Source: an uncultured Siphonobacter sp. (GTDB taxonomy: Bacteria; Bacteroidota; Bacteroidia; Cytophagales; Spirosomataceae). Taken from it: a stretch of DNA of 64,000 nucleotides. The stretch covers positions 1 through 64,000 of the forward strand of contig CAJYIW010000025.1 of NCBI GenBank assembly GCA_913775095.1. The letters are read 5' to 3'. Made by a program: the position numbers and the translations under genes. Within the stretch, counting starts at the first letter, position 1; each line of letters begins with the position of its first letter. Of this stretch, positions 1 through 8,096 are shown one piece after another. Below the pieces are notes generated by a model, which saw only the letters and a list, made by a program, of their open reading frames with translations, searched no databases and was not told where the DNA came from.

Positions 1-896
1 GGAAACAAATGGTGTTCAATCTGACGATTCAAGCCACCGAGGAAAAACGCCGCTACTTTGGAGTGTGGAGCAAAATTTGCGGTGGTTCGAAGCTGATGAA
101 CGGCCCAGGCTTCCTCAATATCCCCTTGCCGGGTAGGCGTAGGAAAAGCCGTTCCTTCTACTACGTGAGCCAGTTGAAATGCCAGGCCCAGTACAATGCC
201 TTCCGTCAGGTGCATGGCCAGAAAGCCAATCTCTACCTGCCACCAGCTAACCTCAAGAATTAGATAAAGTAATACGAGTAGACAGAAATAGTAGATGAAT
301 TTACCGGCAAACAGGTTTAGGTACTCGCTTGTGGGATGACCCGTATTCGCCTTTTGGCTGATTTTAGCTTTGAAAAACTTCAGATAGTCCTTTCGGAAAA
401 CCCAGGAAAGCGAGGCTAGTGCGTACAAACCAAACGCATAATAGTGCTGGTAGCGTTGCCAGGGACGATGGGGTTCATCAGAATCCAGTCGAATTAAACC
501 CGGTGCATTTTCAATGTCTTCATCGTGGCCGGGAATATTGGTATAGGTATGGTGAACGACATTGTGCGTCATTTTCCAGACGTAAGGATTGGCTCCCATG
601 AGATAGAAACTCTTGCCCAACCATTGATTGATCCAGGCTTTGGAAGAAAAAGCTCCATGCAGAGCATCATGGGAAACGTTGAAGCCAATGAAAGCGGCAA
701 ATAAGCCGAGTCCTACGCAAAACATCAACATGGTCCAGAGCCCAAATTAATTGGATAGGAGGAGACCGTAAAGCAGCAGGAAGCCTCCCGGAAAGAGACC
801 TGCTTTGAGCCACATGGCTGAATTGGCATGGGGAGAATGGCCTCGTTTTTTTAAATATGTATCCGTTGGTAGCAAAGAATTGCGATTGGGAGACAT
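1..896 (-). pseudogene. Fatty acid desaturase, interrupted by a stop codon and cut by the window edge
   Basis: The minus strand encodes a membrane fatty acid desaturase of the DesA/linoleoyl-CoA type. Visible di-iron histidine boxes are HDALHG (654-671), HNVVHH (549-566) and NRQIEHH close to base 1; the C-terminus lies outside the window. The frame is open from an ATG at 894-896, but a TAA at 747-749 falls inside the first hydrophobic segment (context LLSN-stop-FGLW), just before the part that carries box one. The frame then stays open from there to base 1. The N-terminus also looks damaged: a stretch resembling the family's usual start (SQSQFFAT) lies in another frame at about 862-895. Restarting at the ATG just after the stop would give a product lacking about 50 residues. 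Relic or sequencing error are both possible; a relic is more likely because the flanking DNA is also decayed. Confidence 0.75.
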
Positions 897-1828
897 TGGT
901 AAACCTGAGTAAAAAGGGTACTGTGGTAAGTGTAGTATAAGTCCAAAAGACGCCTGGAAGCAAAGCCGCAGGTAGTGGTGAATACCAGAAGCGATAGCGT
1001 AAACGATCGCTAGCAGAAAGAGACTATCGCCAGCGAAAACGAAGAAACCAGGACTAAAAAAGCAGCAGGAGAATGGAATCGTTTGGATGTAGTCATGATC
1101 GTTGGTAAAAACCGAACCGAATCAGGGGGCTAACCCAAAAGCGAGGCAGTGTGAGAAAATTTATGTATGTACTCCAAAAAAGTAATCCAGTGCAATATAT
1201 ATCTTCCTACTCAAACCTAACGATAAGGCAGTTAGGTCATTTTCAATACGTAATAAAAGAAGCCGTAGGAAAACGAGTACTCCTCAGTACGTTTTCACTA
1301 GTGTTGATAAGGGTGAACTCTAATGATTGATTATTTTGATCTTCATGCAGACTCAACAAGGAGTGATAGGTAAAAGGGAATGTTTCTGGAGATTAACCGC
1401 AATAGCTTCTTTTGAAACTTTACATGCTTGAAACATACATGTGATAGGAGTTGTCTTAGATACTGACCTAAGGAACCGATGTATTTGCCAGACAAGCAGC
1501 ACAGGATATTAGCAGCCTGATTCAGAAGGATACGTATACACATTAGGCTGTTCTTTAACGCATCAGGGCCTTAGCTTCGGTAAATTGGGGTCTTCTTAGT
1601 TATGATATAGAATAGTGGTTGGTGACGCTTCGCTACTTACTACTCATGGCAGGAATGAATAGGGACCAGTCAATGACTGAAGACAGTTGCAAACGGCTTT
1701 TCATCGTTCGTTCCCAGTGGCGTCCTTTGGATGAACATTGAGAACAGGGGGGAATACAGAAGTGGATATTCTTTGGAAGAAGAATTTATTAAAGAACTAA
1801 ATTTTGTCTTCCTCTTAACTTTATCAAT
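897..1828. other. Gene-poor stretch, nothing recognised
   Basis: About 930 bases between the broken desaturase and the small lipoprotein region. Only short open frames without recognisable motifs occur on either strand, for example 66 codons at 1343-1543 minus. The DNA is AT-rich compared with the metabolic genes further right. No RNA gene or transposase was recognised. It looks like decayed accessory sequence. Confidence 0.5.
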
Positions 1829-1852
1829 TTAACATACAAACACTTATACAAC
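1829..1852 (+). repeat. Left copy of a 24-bp inverted repeat
   Basis: These 24 bases (beginning TTAACATACAAACACT) are identical to the reverse complement of 3487-3510. Similarity reaches further outward: 10 bases at 1811-1820 match the other copy at 9 of 10 positions with the same spacing. The right copy lies directly upstream of the minus-strand gene 3007-3483 and so looks like a promoter region. The left copy has no gene following it in its own direction, which suggests a duplicated and rearranged 5' flank. Confidence 0.85.
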
Positions 1853-1880
1853 AGAGTCTTTACTGCTAAGTAAATAAAAT

Positions 1881-1899
1881 GAGCCGGAAAACCCGGCTC
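1881..1899 (-). terminator. Rho-independent terminator of the lipoprotein gene
   Basis: Seven-base GC-rich stem (GAGCCGG with CCGGCTC) and a five-base loop, followed on the minus strand by ATTTTATTTA. It lies 27 bases beyond the stop codon of the minus-strand lipoprotein gene at 1927-2316. Confidence 0.75.
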
Positions 1900-1926
1900 A
1901 TTTGTTGAATGGTATATAATAGGTTC

Positions 1927-2316
1927 TTATTGAGGAAAATACTGATCGACTATAATGGTATCTTTAAAGACGGTGAGCTTATACGGTGAAATTAGCTCAC
2001 TCGAAGATGAGTATCCTCCAAATAAAGTCTGTAGTTCTTTCTCTGAGGTTTTTACTTTTATTCTAAAATTTCCTTCTCTTCTATACTTAATACCAATACT
2101 TAATTGCACAGAATCTTTATCAGGAACCATGTTCGTAGTTGTAGAGTCATCTGCCTTCCCAAGCTCTTCAGAATAAATCTTTATACTATTCAACGGCTGA
2201 CCGCTTGAATTCTTAACCGAAAAGTTTACTGTCCCATAGATTTTTTCTTCGTCTCTACAACTCCATAGAGTAATGGTCAATAGAGCAATGAATAAGGAAA
2301 TACTAAGTAATTTCAT
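1927..2316 (-). CDS. Small hypothetical lipoprotein
   Basis: 129 residues from the chosen ATG at 2314-2316. A longer frame reaches 2373, but this start gives a clean signal peptide (MKLLSISLFIALL...) ending in the lipobox LWSC, so the mature protein should begin at a lipidated cysteine near residue 19 and sit in the periplasm or outer membrane. The mature part starts with GTVNFSVKNSSGQPLNSIKIY, a pattern typical of small beta-sandwich folds, and is rich in Ser/Thr. No family was recognised. A terminator follows at 1881-1899. It lies between the two arms of nested inverted repeats (1829-1852/3487-3510) together with a broken second lipoprotein gene and one intact soluble gene. Role unknown. 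Confidence 0.7.
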   Translation of the reverse strand: MKLLSISLFIALLTITLWSCRDEEKIYGTVNFSVKNSSGQPLNSIKIYSEELGKADDSTTTNMVPDKDSVQLSIGIKYRREGNFRIKVKTSEKELQTLFGGYSSSSELISPYKLTVFKDTIIVDQYFPQ

Positions 2317-2395
2317 AAGGTTGATTGAGTTTATAGTGATCGTTCGTAAATATACTTCATATATGTCGTACATCCAGATTAATCAATTGTACCCT

Positions 2396-2416
2396 TATAA
2401 CGTTTTACAAACGACC
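2396..2416 (+). repeat. Inner inverted repeat, left copy
   Basis: These 21 bases (starting TATAACGTTTTACAAACG) match the reverse complement of 2978-2998 at 20 of 21 positions. The right copy lies just after the stop codon of the minus-strand gene 3007-3483. The pair is nested inside the 24-bp repeat pair 1829-1852/3487-3510 and brackets the broken lipoprotein gene and its terminator. Confidence 0.8.
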
Positions 2417-2424
2417 TTCCAGGA

Positions 2425-2460
2425 CATGCTAAAAGGCTCTCTAGAGAGCCTTTTAGCATG
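2425..2460 (-). terminator. Perfect 36-bp palindrome, probable terminator
   Basis: The two 18-base halves are exact reverse complements (first half starts CATGCTAAAAGGCTC) with no loop base. It lies about 30 bases beyond the stop codon of the broken minus-strand lipoprotein gene. On the plus strand it is followed by TAATTTTTAC, so it could stop transcription from either side; the gene order favours the minus-strand transcript. Confidence 0.6.
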
Positions 2461-2490
2461 TAATTTTTACTAATAACACATTAGGAACCA

Positions 2491-2867
2491 CTATATATCT
2501 TCATTATAAAGTCTTAAGATAACTATGGGTGGAGAAAAGCTAAGTTCTTCTTTTCCAATCAAATGGTATGTTTTCCCTCCAACTGTTTCTATCAGCCTTT
2601 TATACTTTTTTTAAATAGGGCTAATGGAAACTTACTTTCTGTTTCAATCGAATGAGAATCAGCGGCGATATTGAAACTGCAAACATTTTTAGAAACCACG
2701 CAACAAGGTTTGGAGTCTACACTTACTAAGAAACGTCCTGCTTTGCGAAAGAGTGGAGATTTGTTAATCTTAATTTCAATACTAGATGAATCTGAAGGTA
2801 CCTACCCATCACTACAGATACTACTGAGAGCAAACATCAGGCTAAGGACCAATAATTTAGCTTTCAT
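2491..2867 (-). pseudogene. Broken small lipoprotein gene (stop codon plus frameshift)
   Basis: On the minus strand an ATG at 2865-2867 opens a lipoprotein signal peptide (MKAKLLVLSLMFALSSICSD, lipobox SSIC). A TAG at 2802-2804 follows one residue later. The same frame then continues for about 64 codons of plausible protein (VPSDSSSIEIKINKSPLF...). At a run of seven T on the plus strand (2606-2612) coding sense moves to the -1 frame and continues as KYKRLIETVGGKTYHLIGKE to a stop at 2491-2493. The reconstructed protein is about 125 residues. Both lesions would have to be repaired or recoded to make it. No family was recognised. The palindromic terminator at 2425-2460 fits this gene's 3' end. 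Loss by decay is the simplest reading; sequencing error cannot be excluded at the homopolymer. Confidence 0.65.
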
Positions 2868-2977
2868 AGATAATGGCTGGAATGATCACTGTAAGCTTAA
2901 AGTTAATGACAACTAGCATTTCTCTACCAGTACCTAGGTTATCAAATCATTAAGCCTTACTCTTTCATCCTTTCAAT

Positions 2978-2998
2978 GGTCGTTTGTAAAATGTTATA
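2978..2998 (-). repeat. Inner inverted repeat, right copy
   Basis: Partner of 2396-2416 (20 of 21 bases, inverted). It starts nine bases after the stop codon of the minus-strand gene 3007-3483 and appears to be its 3' flank. Confidence 0.8.
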
Positions 2999-3006
2999 GG
3001 AGTATT

Positions 3007-3483
3007 TTAGATAAGAAAAAAGTCAACACTCCAACATTCAAGTAAGAAATCATAGCCAATCTTTTCTGGAAGCTCAAGGGAATCAATCAGCTTCACCCGC
3101 ACATACTGATTATCCATGATATTTTCGACGGTCCAATCAAATAGTTCAATAAACCTAAAATCATTGCTGCTTGAACTCAACTTTATCTCGTGCCACTGAG
3201 TATGTAGATCGATACGCTCTCCATACCTAGCATAGTAACCTAGTGGGCCTAAGCGAGGAGTGACCTTTATTAGTGGATAGTACCCATCTGCGTGGCGTTG
3301 GATTTCCTGCCCTGCTGTTACTTGTTTGAGCACAGTGTCTTCCAGAAGAGTTGTATTTATTGATTCGAAATAATCTCTATAGTCGATTTCTTGCTCAGCC
3401 CAGTCTAGTCTTAGAAAGTAGCTGTTCCAGATATGTCTGCAACACTCTCGATAATCTAGTATTCGATCTGTAATATCTTTCAT
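3007..3483 (-). CDS. Hypothetical soluble protein
   Basis: 158 residues with a single possible Met start (MKDITDRILDYRECCRHIWN). No signal peptide or membrane segment. The protein is rich in aromatic and acidic residues (WNSYFLRLDWAEQEIDYRDY near the N-terminus; ECWSVDFFLI at the end), a composition often seen in small immunity-like or phage-type accessory proteins, but no family motif was recognised and no toxin gene is adjacent. Its upstream flank (3487-3510) and downstream flank (2978-2998) are both repeated in inverted orientation at 1829-1852 and 2396-2416, around a different gene. The codon use and AT-richness resemble the neighbouring accessory genes rather than the PUL. Function unknown. 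Confidence 0.6.
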   Translation of the reverse strand: MKDITDRILDYRECCRHIWNSYFLRLDWAEQEIDYRDYFESINTTLLEDTVLKQVTAGQEIQRHADGYYPLIKVTPRLGPLGYYARYGERIDLHTQWHEIKLSSSSNDFRFIELFDWTVENIMDNQYVRVKLIDSLELPEKIGYDFLLECWSVDFFLI

Positions 3484-3486
3484 ATA

Positions 3487-3510
3487 GTTGTATAAGTGTT
3501 TGTATGTTAA
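3487..3510 (-). repeat. Right copy of the 24-bp inverted repeat, promoter region of the hypothetical gene
   Basis: Exact reverse complement of 1829-1852. It begins four bases upstream of the ATG of the minus-strand gene 3007-3483, so it is probably part of that gene's promoter or leader. Confidence 0.85.
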
Positions 3511-3657
3511 GCTGCTCTAGTTATGAGGTATAAGTAACAGCCTTTAAATTATTTCTTGATTTACCGCTCATTATTTTGCAACTATTTTATTAGTTATATA
3601 GCGTTTCTTTTCTGATCTTGTTCTCAGAAATCTCAACTATCGCTAACTTATTCAAAA

Positions 3658-3840
3658 ATGAACCGCTCAACTCTGCTCACTATTCTTTCCAGTATTCTCC
3701 TCATTATGGGAATGTTACTGCTATTCTTTGCTTTCTCAACCGATAATCTAGGTTCAATTCGACTTAATATGTTTATGGGAATGAGTAGTTTAGGTATTTC
3801 TCTTTGGTATTTCTCAAAAGCTAGTAGAAATAGGGCTTAG
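3658..3840 (+). CDS. Small two-helix membrane protein
   Basis: 60 residues. Two hydrophobic segments are clear, about residues 5-27 (LLTILSSILLIMGMLLLFFA) and 37-53 (LNMFMGMSSLGISLWYF), joined by a short polar loop, ending in a basic tail (KASRNRA). This fits a small inner-membrane protein with both ends in the cytoplasm. No family recognised. It stands alone, followed by hairpins at 3839-3896 and 3981-4018. The coding call rests on the coherent membrane pattern and stop position, so it is moderate. Confidence 0.5.
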   Translation: MNRSTLLTILSSILLIMGMLLLFFAFSTDNLGSIRLNMFMGMSSLGISLWYFSKASRNRA

Positions 3841-3896
3841 ATAGCCTAATTACTTATTAGGCAAAGGGCTATCTATTCAAAGGGTAGGCTTTTTTG
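3839..3896 (+). terminator. Putative terminator after the small membrane gene
   Basis: Several overlapping stems are possible: AGATAGCC with GGCTATCT, an inner GCCTAAT with ATTAGGC (3844-3862), and AGCCTA with TAGGCT directly before a run of T ending at 3896. The T run after the last stem supports termination; the exact fold is uncertain. Confidence 0.4.
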
Positions 3897-3980
3897 TTCT
3901 ATAATCAATCCTTATGTTAAATCAAAGTAGGTAAAAAGAGATAACAAAACCAACGATACATTTCTTTTCAGACTACTATC

Positions 3981-4018
3981 AATCAATTAATAACTAAATA
4001 ATTAGTTATTAATTGATT
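3981..4018 (+). terminator. AT-only hairpin with T tail
   Basis: A perfect 17-bp stem (arms 3981-3997 and 4002-4018, beginning AATCAATTAATAACTAA) around a four-base loop, followed by TTTTTT. The stem has only three G/C pairs. It separates the AT-rich accessory region from the thioredoxin-like gene and could act on transcripts from either side. Confidence 0.5.
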
Positions 4019-4330
4019 TTTTTTATATCATTGCTTCCAGAACTTCAATCCTCTTCACCTACGCTGCTATGATCCTCTCCGCCTGGCTTGCCGTCTCTCA
4101 TTGCCTTCGAGTAAGCACCCCATCAAGGTATTGTGCCTTTTTCATTTCGGGCTGAGTCTTTCACCCGGCTCCGGGGCCATACCTGGCCTAAAATGACCTG
4201 TCGATTCGTTAGCTAAGCCCTTTCAAACCGGGCCTTTACCTCCTGCATGCATCCGCTATGCACGGGTAACCCTATGCCTCAATCGTCAGCATGACTGATT
4301 CCATTCGTTCACTTTTCAATACCTACGCTC
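4019..4330. other. Upstream region of the thioredoxin-like gene
   Basis: About 310 bases without an open frame of note. It is C/T-rich on the plus strand near the gene. No RNA gene or conserved promoter box could be assigned with confidence. Confidence 0.4.
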
Positions 4331-5902
4331 ATGAAATACCTGCTCACCGTACTCGCCCTGCTGATTTTTACCAGCGTTGAATGTTTGGGTAATCCTGGCC
4401 CTGCCAAGCCCATCACCATCTTATTTAGCAACAATCCCACCATTGAACAGTACTTTTACCACACCAAGACCATCTGGCTGGGCCAAACGAACGTAGTGGA
4501 ACTATATGAGAAAGATCAGGTCACTACGATTGATTACACCAAAGGAGAACCGATTCGATCGCTCATCCAGCCCATCACCCAAGCCTATGCTGTACTTAGG
4601 GTAAGAAAGAACTTTTTTGATTTTGAAGAATACGTCGTTCAGCCCGGGGATTCGGTTCAGATTACCTATCACCCGCCCACCCGGCCCACTAACCCTACTA
4701 TAGACGTCACGATTCTCAATCGACCCACGAAAGCCTACGATCTTGAGTTTGAAAAACTAGCAACGCACTTGCAGGCCACTCAAACGTATACGCCGGTGGG
4801 TAGCTATATGAATGTGGACCATCTCAATGTCAAACGCATCCTCAATGACGAAAAGATGCGAAAAGAGAGCAATACCATGAGTGGTCGGCAGAAAATGGAA
4901 CGCGGACTCAAACTTACCGCGGAACATAAAGACCAGCTCAGGCCCTTGGTTCTGTTTTCCCTGGACCGACAAAAACAGCTGCTGGACTCCCTGCTGGCAG
5001 CGGATGTACTCTCCCCCGTTTGTTATGCCTACTACTCGAGTAGAACCCGCTTGCTGGGGCATTTGGTAGTCGTGGAAGCCCGCGAGTTATCTTCAGAAGC
5101 CATCGCCACGCTCCTGCATGCCAAAGACCTGCAAACTCCCGCCATCGTCGATCATTTTTATTATCCCAAACTCGTGGATGCTATTGAAGAACAACTGATT
5201 GTGAATCAGGTTCATTTGGTGAAGAGCAAGCAGGGGGAGACGCCGGATTACCGGGAAATCTTTGATCAAACCCGCCGCTCCGATCTGTTTTCAACGCCGG
5301 CAAGAGACTATCTGTTAACCAAACAAATCCACCGGATCTATTCCACATTTTCACTGGAAGATTTCAGGAAATATTATCAGATCTATAAAAAAGAAGTCAG
5401 GGATCAGGACCTGCTCGCTCGAAGTTACAACGATTTTTCCCTGGAGTTTGACAGCAGCCGACAGGATATTACTTCCGTTGCCTTGCTGGAGGAGTCGGGG
5501 GCCAAATCGCAGCTTGAAAAAGTGCTCAAGCAACACGCGGGCAAGATTGTCTACGTGGACTTCTGGGCGAGCTGGTGCATGCCGTGCCGGGCGGCCATGA
5601 AAGCCTCCCAGGAGCTACGGCAGTCGCTGTCGAAGGAGAAAGTCGTGTTTGTCTATCTCTCCATTGATGATAACAAGACGTCCTGGCAGAAAGCGAGCGT
5701 CAAGGAAAAGCTAAGTGACTACCCCGAAAACTACCTCATTGTCAATCCCAGGACATCGGCCTTCTTAAAGAAAGCCAAACTCGAGGCCATTCCCCGGTAC
5801 ATGATCTTCGATAAATCGGGTCGGCTGATGTACCCGAATGCACCACGGGTGGAGGGTAAAAACATTGGTCTGCTATTGACCCAACTCGCCCGAAAACCTT
5901 AA
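4331..5902 (+). CDS. Exported TlpA/ResA-like thioredoxin-fold protein
   Basis: 523 residues. The N-terminus is a signal peptide (MKYLLTVLALLIFTSVECLG), so the protein acts in the periplasm. The C-terminal ~140 residues are a thioredoxin fold with the active site WASWCMPC, redox cysteines at about 416 and 419, preceded by YVDF and followed by the SIDDNKTSWQKA and AIPRYMIFDKSG (cis-Pro) elements of TlpA-like disulfide reductases. The ~380 residues before it are the long helical/beta N-terminal region common in Bacteroidota TlpA-like proteins, with no further motif recognised. Such proteins reduce or exchange disulfides in exported proteins; the substrate here is unknown. The gene stands alone on its strand, between the accessory region and the convergent PUL. 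Confidence 0.85.
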   Translation: MKYLLTVLALLIFTSVECLGNPGPAKPITILFSNNPTIEQYFYHTKTIWLGQTNVVELYEKDQVTTIDYTKGEPIRSLIQPITQAYAVLRVRKNFFDFEEYVVQPGDSVQITYHPPTRPTNPTIDVTILNRPTKAYDLEFEKLATHLQATQTYTPVGSYMNVDHLNVKRILNDEKMRKESNTMSGRQKMERGLKLTAEHKDQLRPLVLFSLDRQKQLLDSLLAADVLSPVCYAYYSSRTRLLGHLVVVEARELSSEAIATLLHAKDLQTPAIVDHFYYPKLVDAIEEQLIVNQVHLVKSKQGETPDYREIFDQTRRSDLFSTPARDYLLTKQIHRIYSTFSLEDFRKYYQIYKKEVRDQDLLARSYNDFSLEFDSSRQDITSVALLEESGAKSQLEKVLKQHAGKIVYVDFWASWCMPCRAAMKASQELRQSLSKEKVVFVYLSIDDNKTSWQKASVKEKLSDYPENYLIVNPRTSAFLKKAKLEAIPRYMIFDKSGRLMYPNAPRVEGKNIGLLLTQLARKP

Positions 5903-6428
5903 CGGACCAGCCTCCAGGGAACGGGGGGAAGGGACTTCTAGACAATACTAATCTGAATAGGCTCTCTATTTTCTTTTCGCTGGTGAAAAATCAGTTTGCT
6001 GTTGAACGGTGAAGCTACTGTTTCATCAACGTTTAGTAAAAGGTTTGTATCATCCGTAGCTATCGATGATCTTAATAATAGATCATTGATAGCTATAATG
6101 TTAGTAAATACAGCCACAGAAGAACTTTTTCAGGTAATAGTCCTATTCCTTAATTCAGGATGATTAGTCCGGTTTTACTACCGATATTCTTTAGTGATAC
6201 ATTACTTTTCCTGTTGCATAGTCAATCCCTATATTCCATTTCGTTTTTCAGGCATATCTACTTTTCTTACACCCGGACCTACTTTTCTGAGATTTAGATT
6301 AAATGAGAGCGTAACGCTGTCGATTAAGGATGAGCAGCGGATTCCGGGCTCTAACCTGCCATAATTAGCGTGATTCGTTTTAAAGAGGCCCGCTTTCAGG
6401 AGTGGTTCAACGGTACGATGCAGGAAAA
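5903..6428. other. Intergenic region between convergent genes, with one long imperfect hairpin
   Basis: About 525 bases. The main structure is an inverted repeat at 6057-6095: 16-base arms (starting TAGCTATCGATGATCT) with one mismatch around a seven-base loop, without a T tail. It may serve as a terminator for one of the converging transcripts. A short minus-strand open frame runs on from the GH43-like gene's stop to about 6225, but nothing recognisable is encoded. Confidence 0.4.
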
Positions 6429-8054
6429 CTAGTTTTCTGATATGAAAGAAACATCGTCGATCTGACAGGAAGCTCCCGCTTCCCCGACTGCCCGAAAACC
6501 AATATCAACCTGTCCATTTTTGACACGTATCTTCCTAAGCTTAATAATTTTCCAGGTTGGATTCACTTCTGTTACCTGAGTAGTGTACCGCTTGCTGGCA
6601 CTTTCGGCGTACATTTCCAGCTTCGTAAATCCGCTGCTGTTCCGAATAGAAGCTTTAAGAGTATAGGTACCGTTTTTCAAACTGACGAATGGGGAAGAAC
6701 GGATGACTTGAGAGACTTTGCGTTCAAAAGGGATCCTGTCGCTCATGTGCAGGCTTCGTTCGCCGATGACCACTTTCCGATCTTCTTGTGAATTTTCGTA
6801 ATTCAAAATAGGAGAAGTCAATGAGTCAAGCGAAACGTCGTTACCCTTCAAAATTGTCGTTTGCCAGCCAGTCAGTTGGGTTTGTACAGGTTTTACGTGG
6901 CTGGGTATACGTTTTCGATCAGCTTCAAAGCTGCCGTTTTTGACGTAATTATTATATGTAGCTACGGTCCATTCGCCCGTTTTTGCATCCAGATTCCAGG
7001 AGCCCAGTGAATTGAAATAAGGTTTTGTTCCATCGAATGATAGCGGAACCCACTGGTTGTAACCCAGGCCGTTCCCGGCAAAATTGGCCCAGCGGTCACC
7101 ACAATATACAATGGTTTCCTGTTTGCTTCCCCTGAGGTTGACGAAAAACCCCGTTTGAGTTACGTGGGCGTAATCGTCGCTGCACCCTTCCATGATCATC
7201 ATGTTGTTTTGGGGTTCGTAAGGTCCCCGAACATCGTCCGCTACCAGGTAATACGCCAGCGAGGAATCCCAGCCGTACAGATTAGAGGCCGCCATGTAAT
7301 ACTTGCCCTGGTATTTGAACATGCAATTCCCTTCACGTCCGGCTCCTTCAAATATTTTGGTGCAGTCCAAGAGATCTACCTTCCCGTCCTTCAGGCCTAT
7401 TTCGGAGATGTAAATTCGATGTCTGCCGCGTCCGTATGAATAAACCAGGTATGATTTGCCCGTGTCCTCATCGGTAAATACCGTCTGATCTCCCGTATTG
7501 GTTGTGCCTATCCGCTCGAGCATACTGATTTTCTGGTGCCACTGAAAAGGCCCGGTGGGAGTATCAGCTAATGCGATCAGTACTTCGGCTCCGTGCTGCA
7601 GGAACATGGCATATTGATTACTTTCTTTAACAAAAGCTACGCCCAGACGACCCACCCAGTTCCATCGTCCGTTGGGTAGGGCAACGGCTTTTGTCAGGGC
7701 GTCTGCTTCAAACGTCCAGTTTACAAGATCCGTTGACGTATAGCAGGTAACAGATTCGAAGCTCGCCCGGGGCAGCGTTTGGTTAGGGGAGGCCCGGTAA
7801 ATTTCGGCTTCCTTATAGTGCACACCGTACCAGTAGTATTTTCTCTGACCAGTTTTAGGATCGGGGAATTGAAAAATTCCTCCACCCTGACTATAAATGG
7901 GCTGACCATCTTGGGTGTTCCAGAATACATCATTCCTGATGTTCAGTTGCTGGGCATAACCGGAGCCGATTAGCCCAGTCGTAAACCACAGGGTCAAAAG
8001 AACCAGAACGGAATAACGAGCAGATGAGTGTTTAATATGCAGGCTGTGAGGCAT
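6429..8054 (-). CDS. GH43-like glycoside hydrolase, exported
   Basis: 541 residues. Signal peptide at residues ~12-35 (SVLVLLTLWFTTGLIGSGYA). The rest resembles five-bladed beta-propeller glycosidases of clan GH-F: repeated blade motifs such as YYWYGVHY, CYTSTDLVNW, GTTNTGDQTVFTDEDTG and YMAASNLYGWDSS, typical of the galactanase/arabinanase-like GH43 branches. From about residue 370 a second domain begins (NYVKNGSFEADRK), a jelly-roll type typical of carbohydrate-binding modules. Catalytic acids could not be assigned by eye. It is the last gene of the minus-strand run SusC, SusD, two hydrolases, GH43. Likely job: removing arabinosyl or galactosyl units from the imported glycan in the periplasm or on the surface. 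Substrate is inferred, not shown. Confidence 0.75.
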   Translation of the reverse strand: MPHSLHIKHSSARYSVLVLLTLWFTTGLIGSGYAQQLNIRNDVFWNTQDGQPIYSQGGGIFQFPDPKTGQRKYYWYGVHYKEAEIYRASPNQTLPRASFESVTCYTSTDLVNWTFEADALTKAVALPNGRWNWVGRLGVAFVKESNQYAMFLQHGAEVLIALADTPTGPFQWHQKISMLERIGTTNTGDQTVFTDEDTGKSYLVYSYGRGRHRIYISEIGLKDGKVDLLDCTKIFEGAGREGNCMFKYQGKYYMAASNLYGWDSSLAYYLVADDVRGPYEPQNNMMIMEGCSDDYAHVTQTGFFVNLRGSKQETIVYCGDRWANFAGNGLGYNQWVPLSFDGTKPYFNSLGSWNLDAKTGEWTVATYNNYVKNGSFEADRKRIPSHVKPVQTQLTGWQTTILKGNDVSLDSLTSPILNYENSQEDRKVVIGERSLHMSDRIPFERKVSQVIRSSPFVSLKNGTYTLKASIRNSSGFTKLEMYAESASKRYTTQVTEVNPTWKIIKLRKIRVKNGQVDIGFRAVGEAGASCQIDDVSFISEN

Positions 8055-8096
8055 ATGGATCAGTGAAAGAAGTATAAGACTGACTACTGCTACTCA

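Noticed and set aside
1343-1543. 66-codon minus-strand open frame as a gene.
   Set aside because: No signal, domain or sensible composition; surrounded by non-coding sequence.
846-2612. Both broken genes on the left contain TTTAAAAAAA on the coding strand, suggesting programmed frameshifting.
   Set aside because: The desaturase frame is open through its copy from the ATG at 896, so no shift is needed there; each gene also carries an in-frame stop that frameshifting would not solve.
1829-3510. Integron-like cassette with attC sites.
   Set aside because: The flanks lack paired GTTRRRY/RYYYAAC core sites and no integrase gene is present; only chance matches to half of the motif were seen.
6225-6428. 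Open minus-strand frame continuing after the GH43-like stop, as a gene remnant.
   Set aside because: No start codon of note and no recognisable protein features; could be chance.
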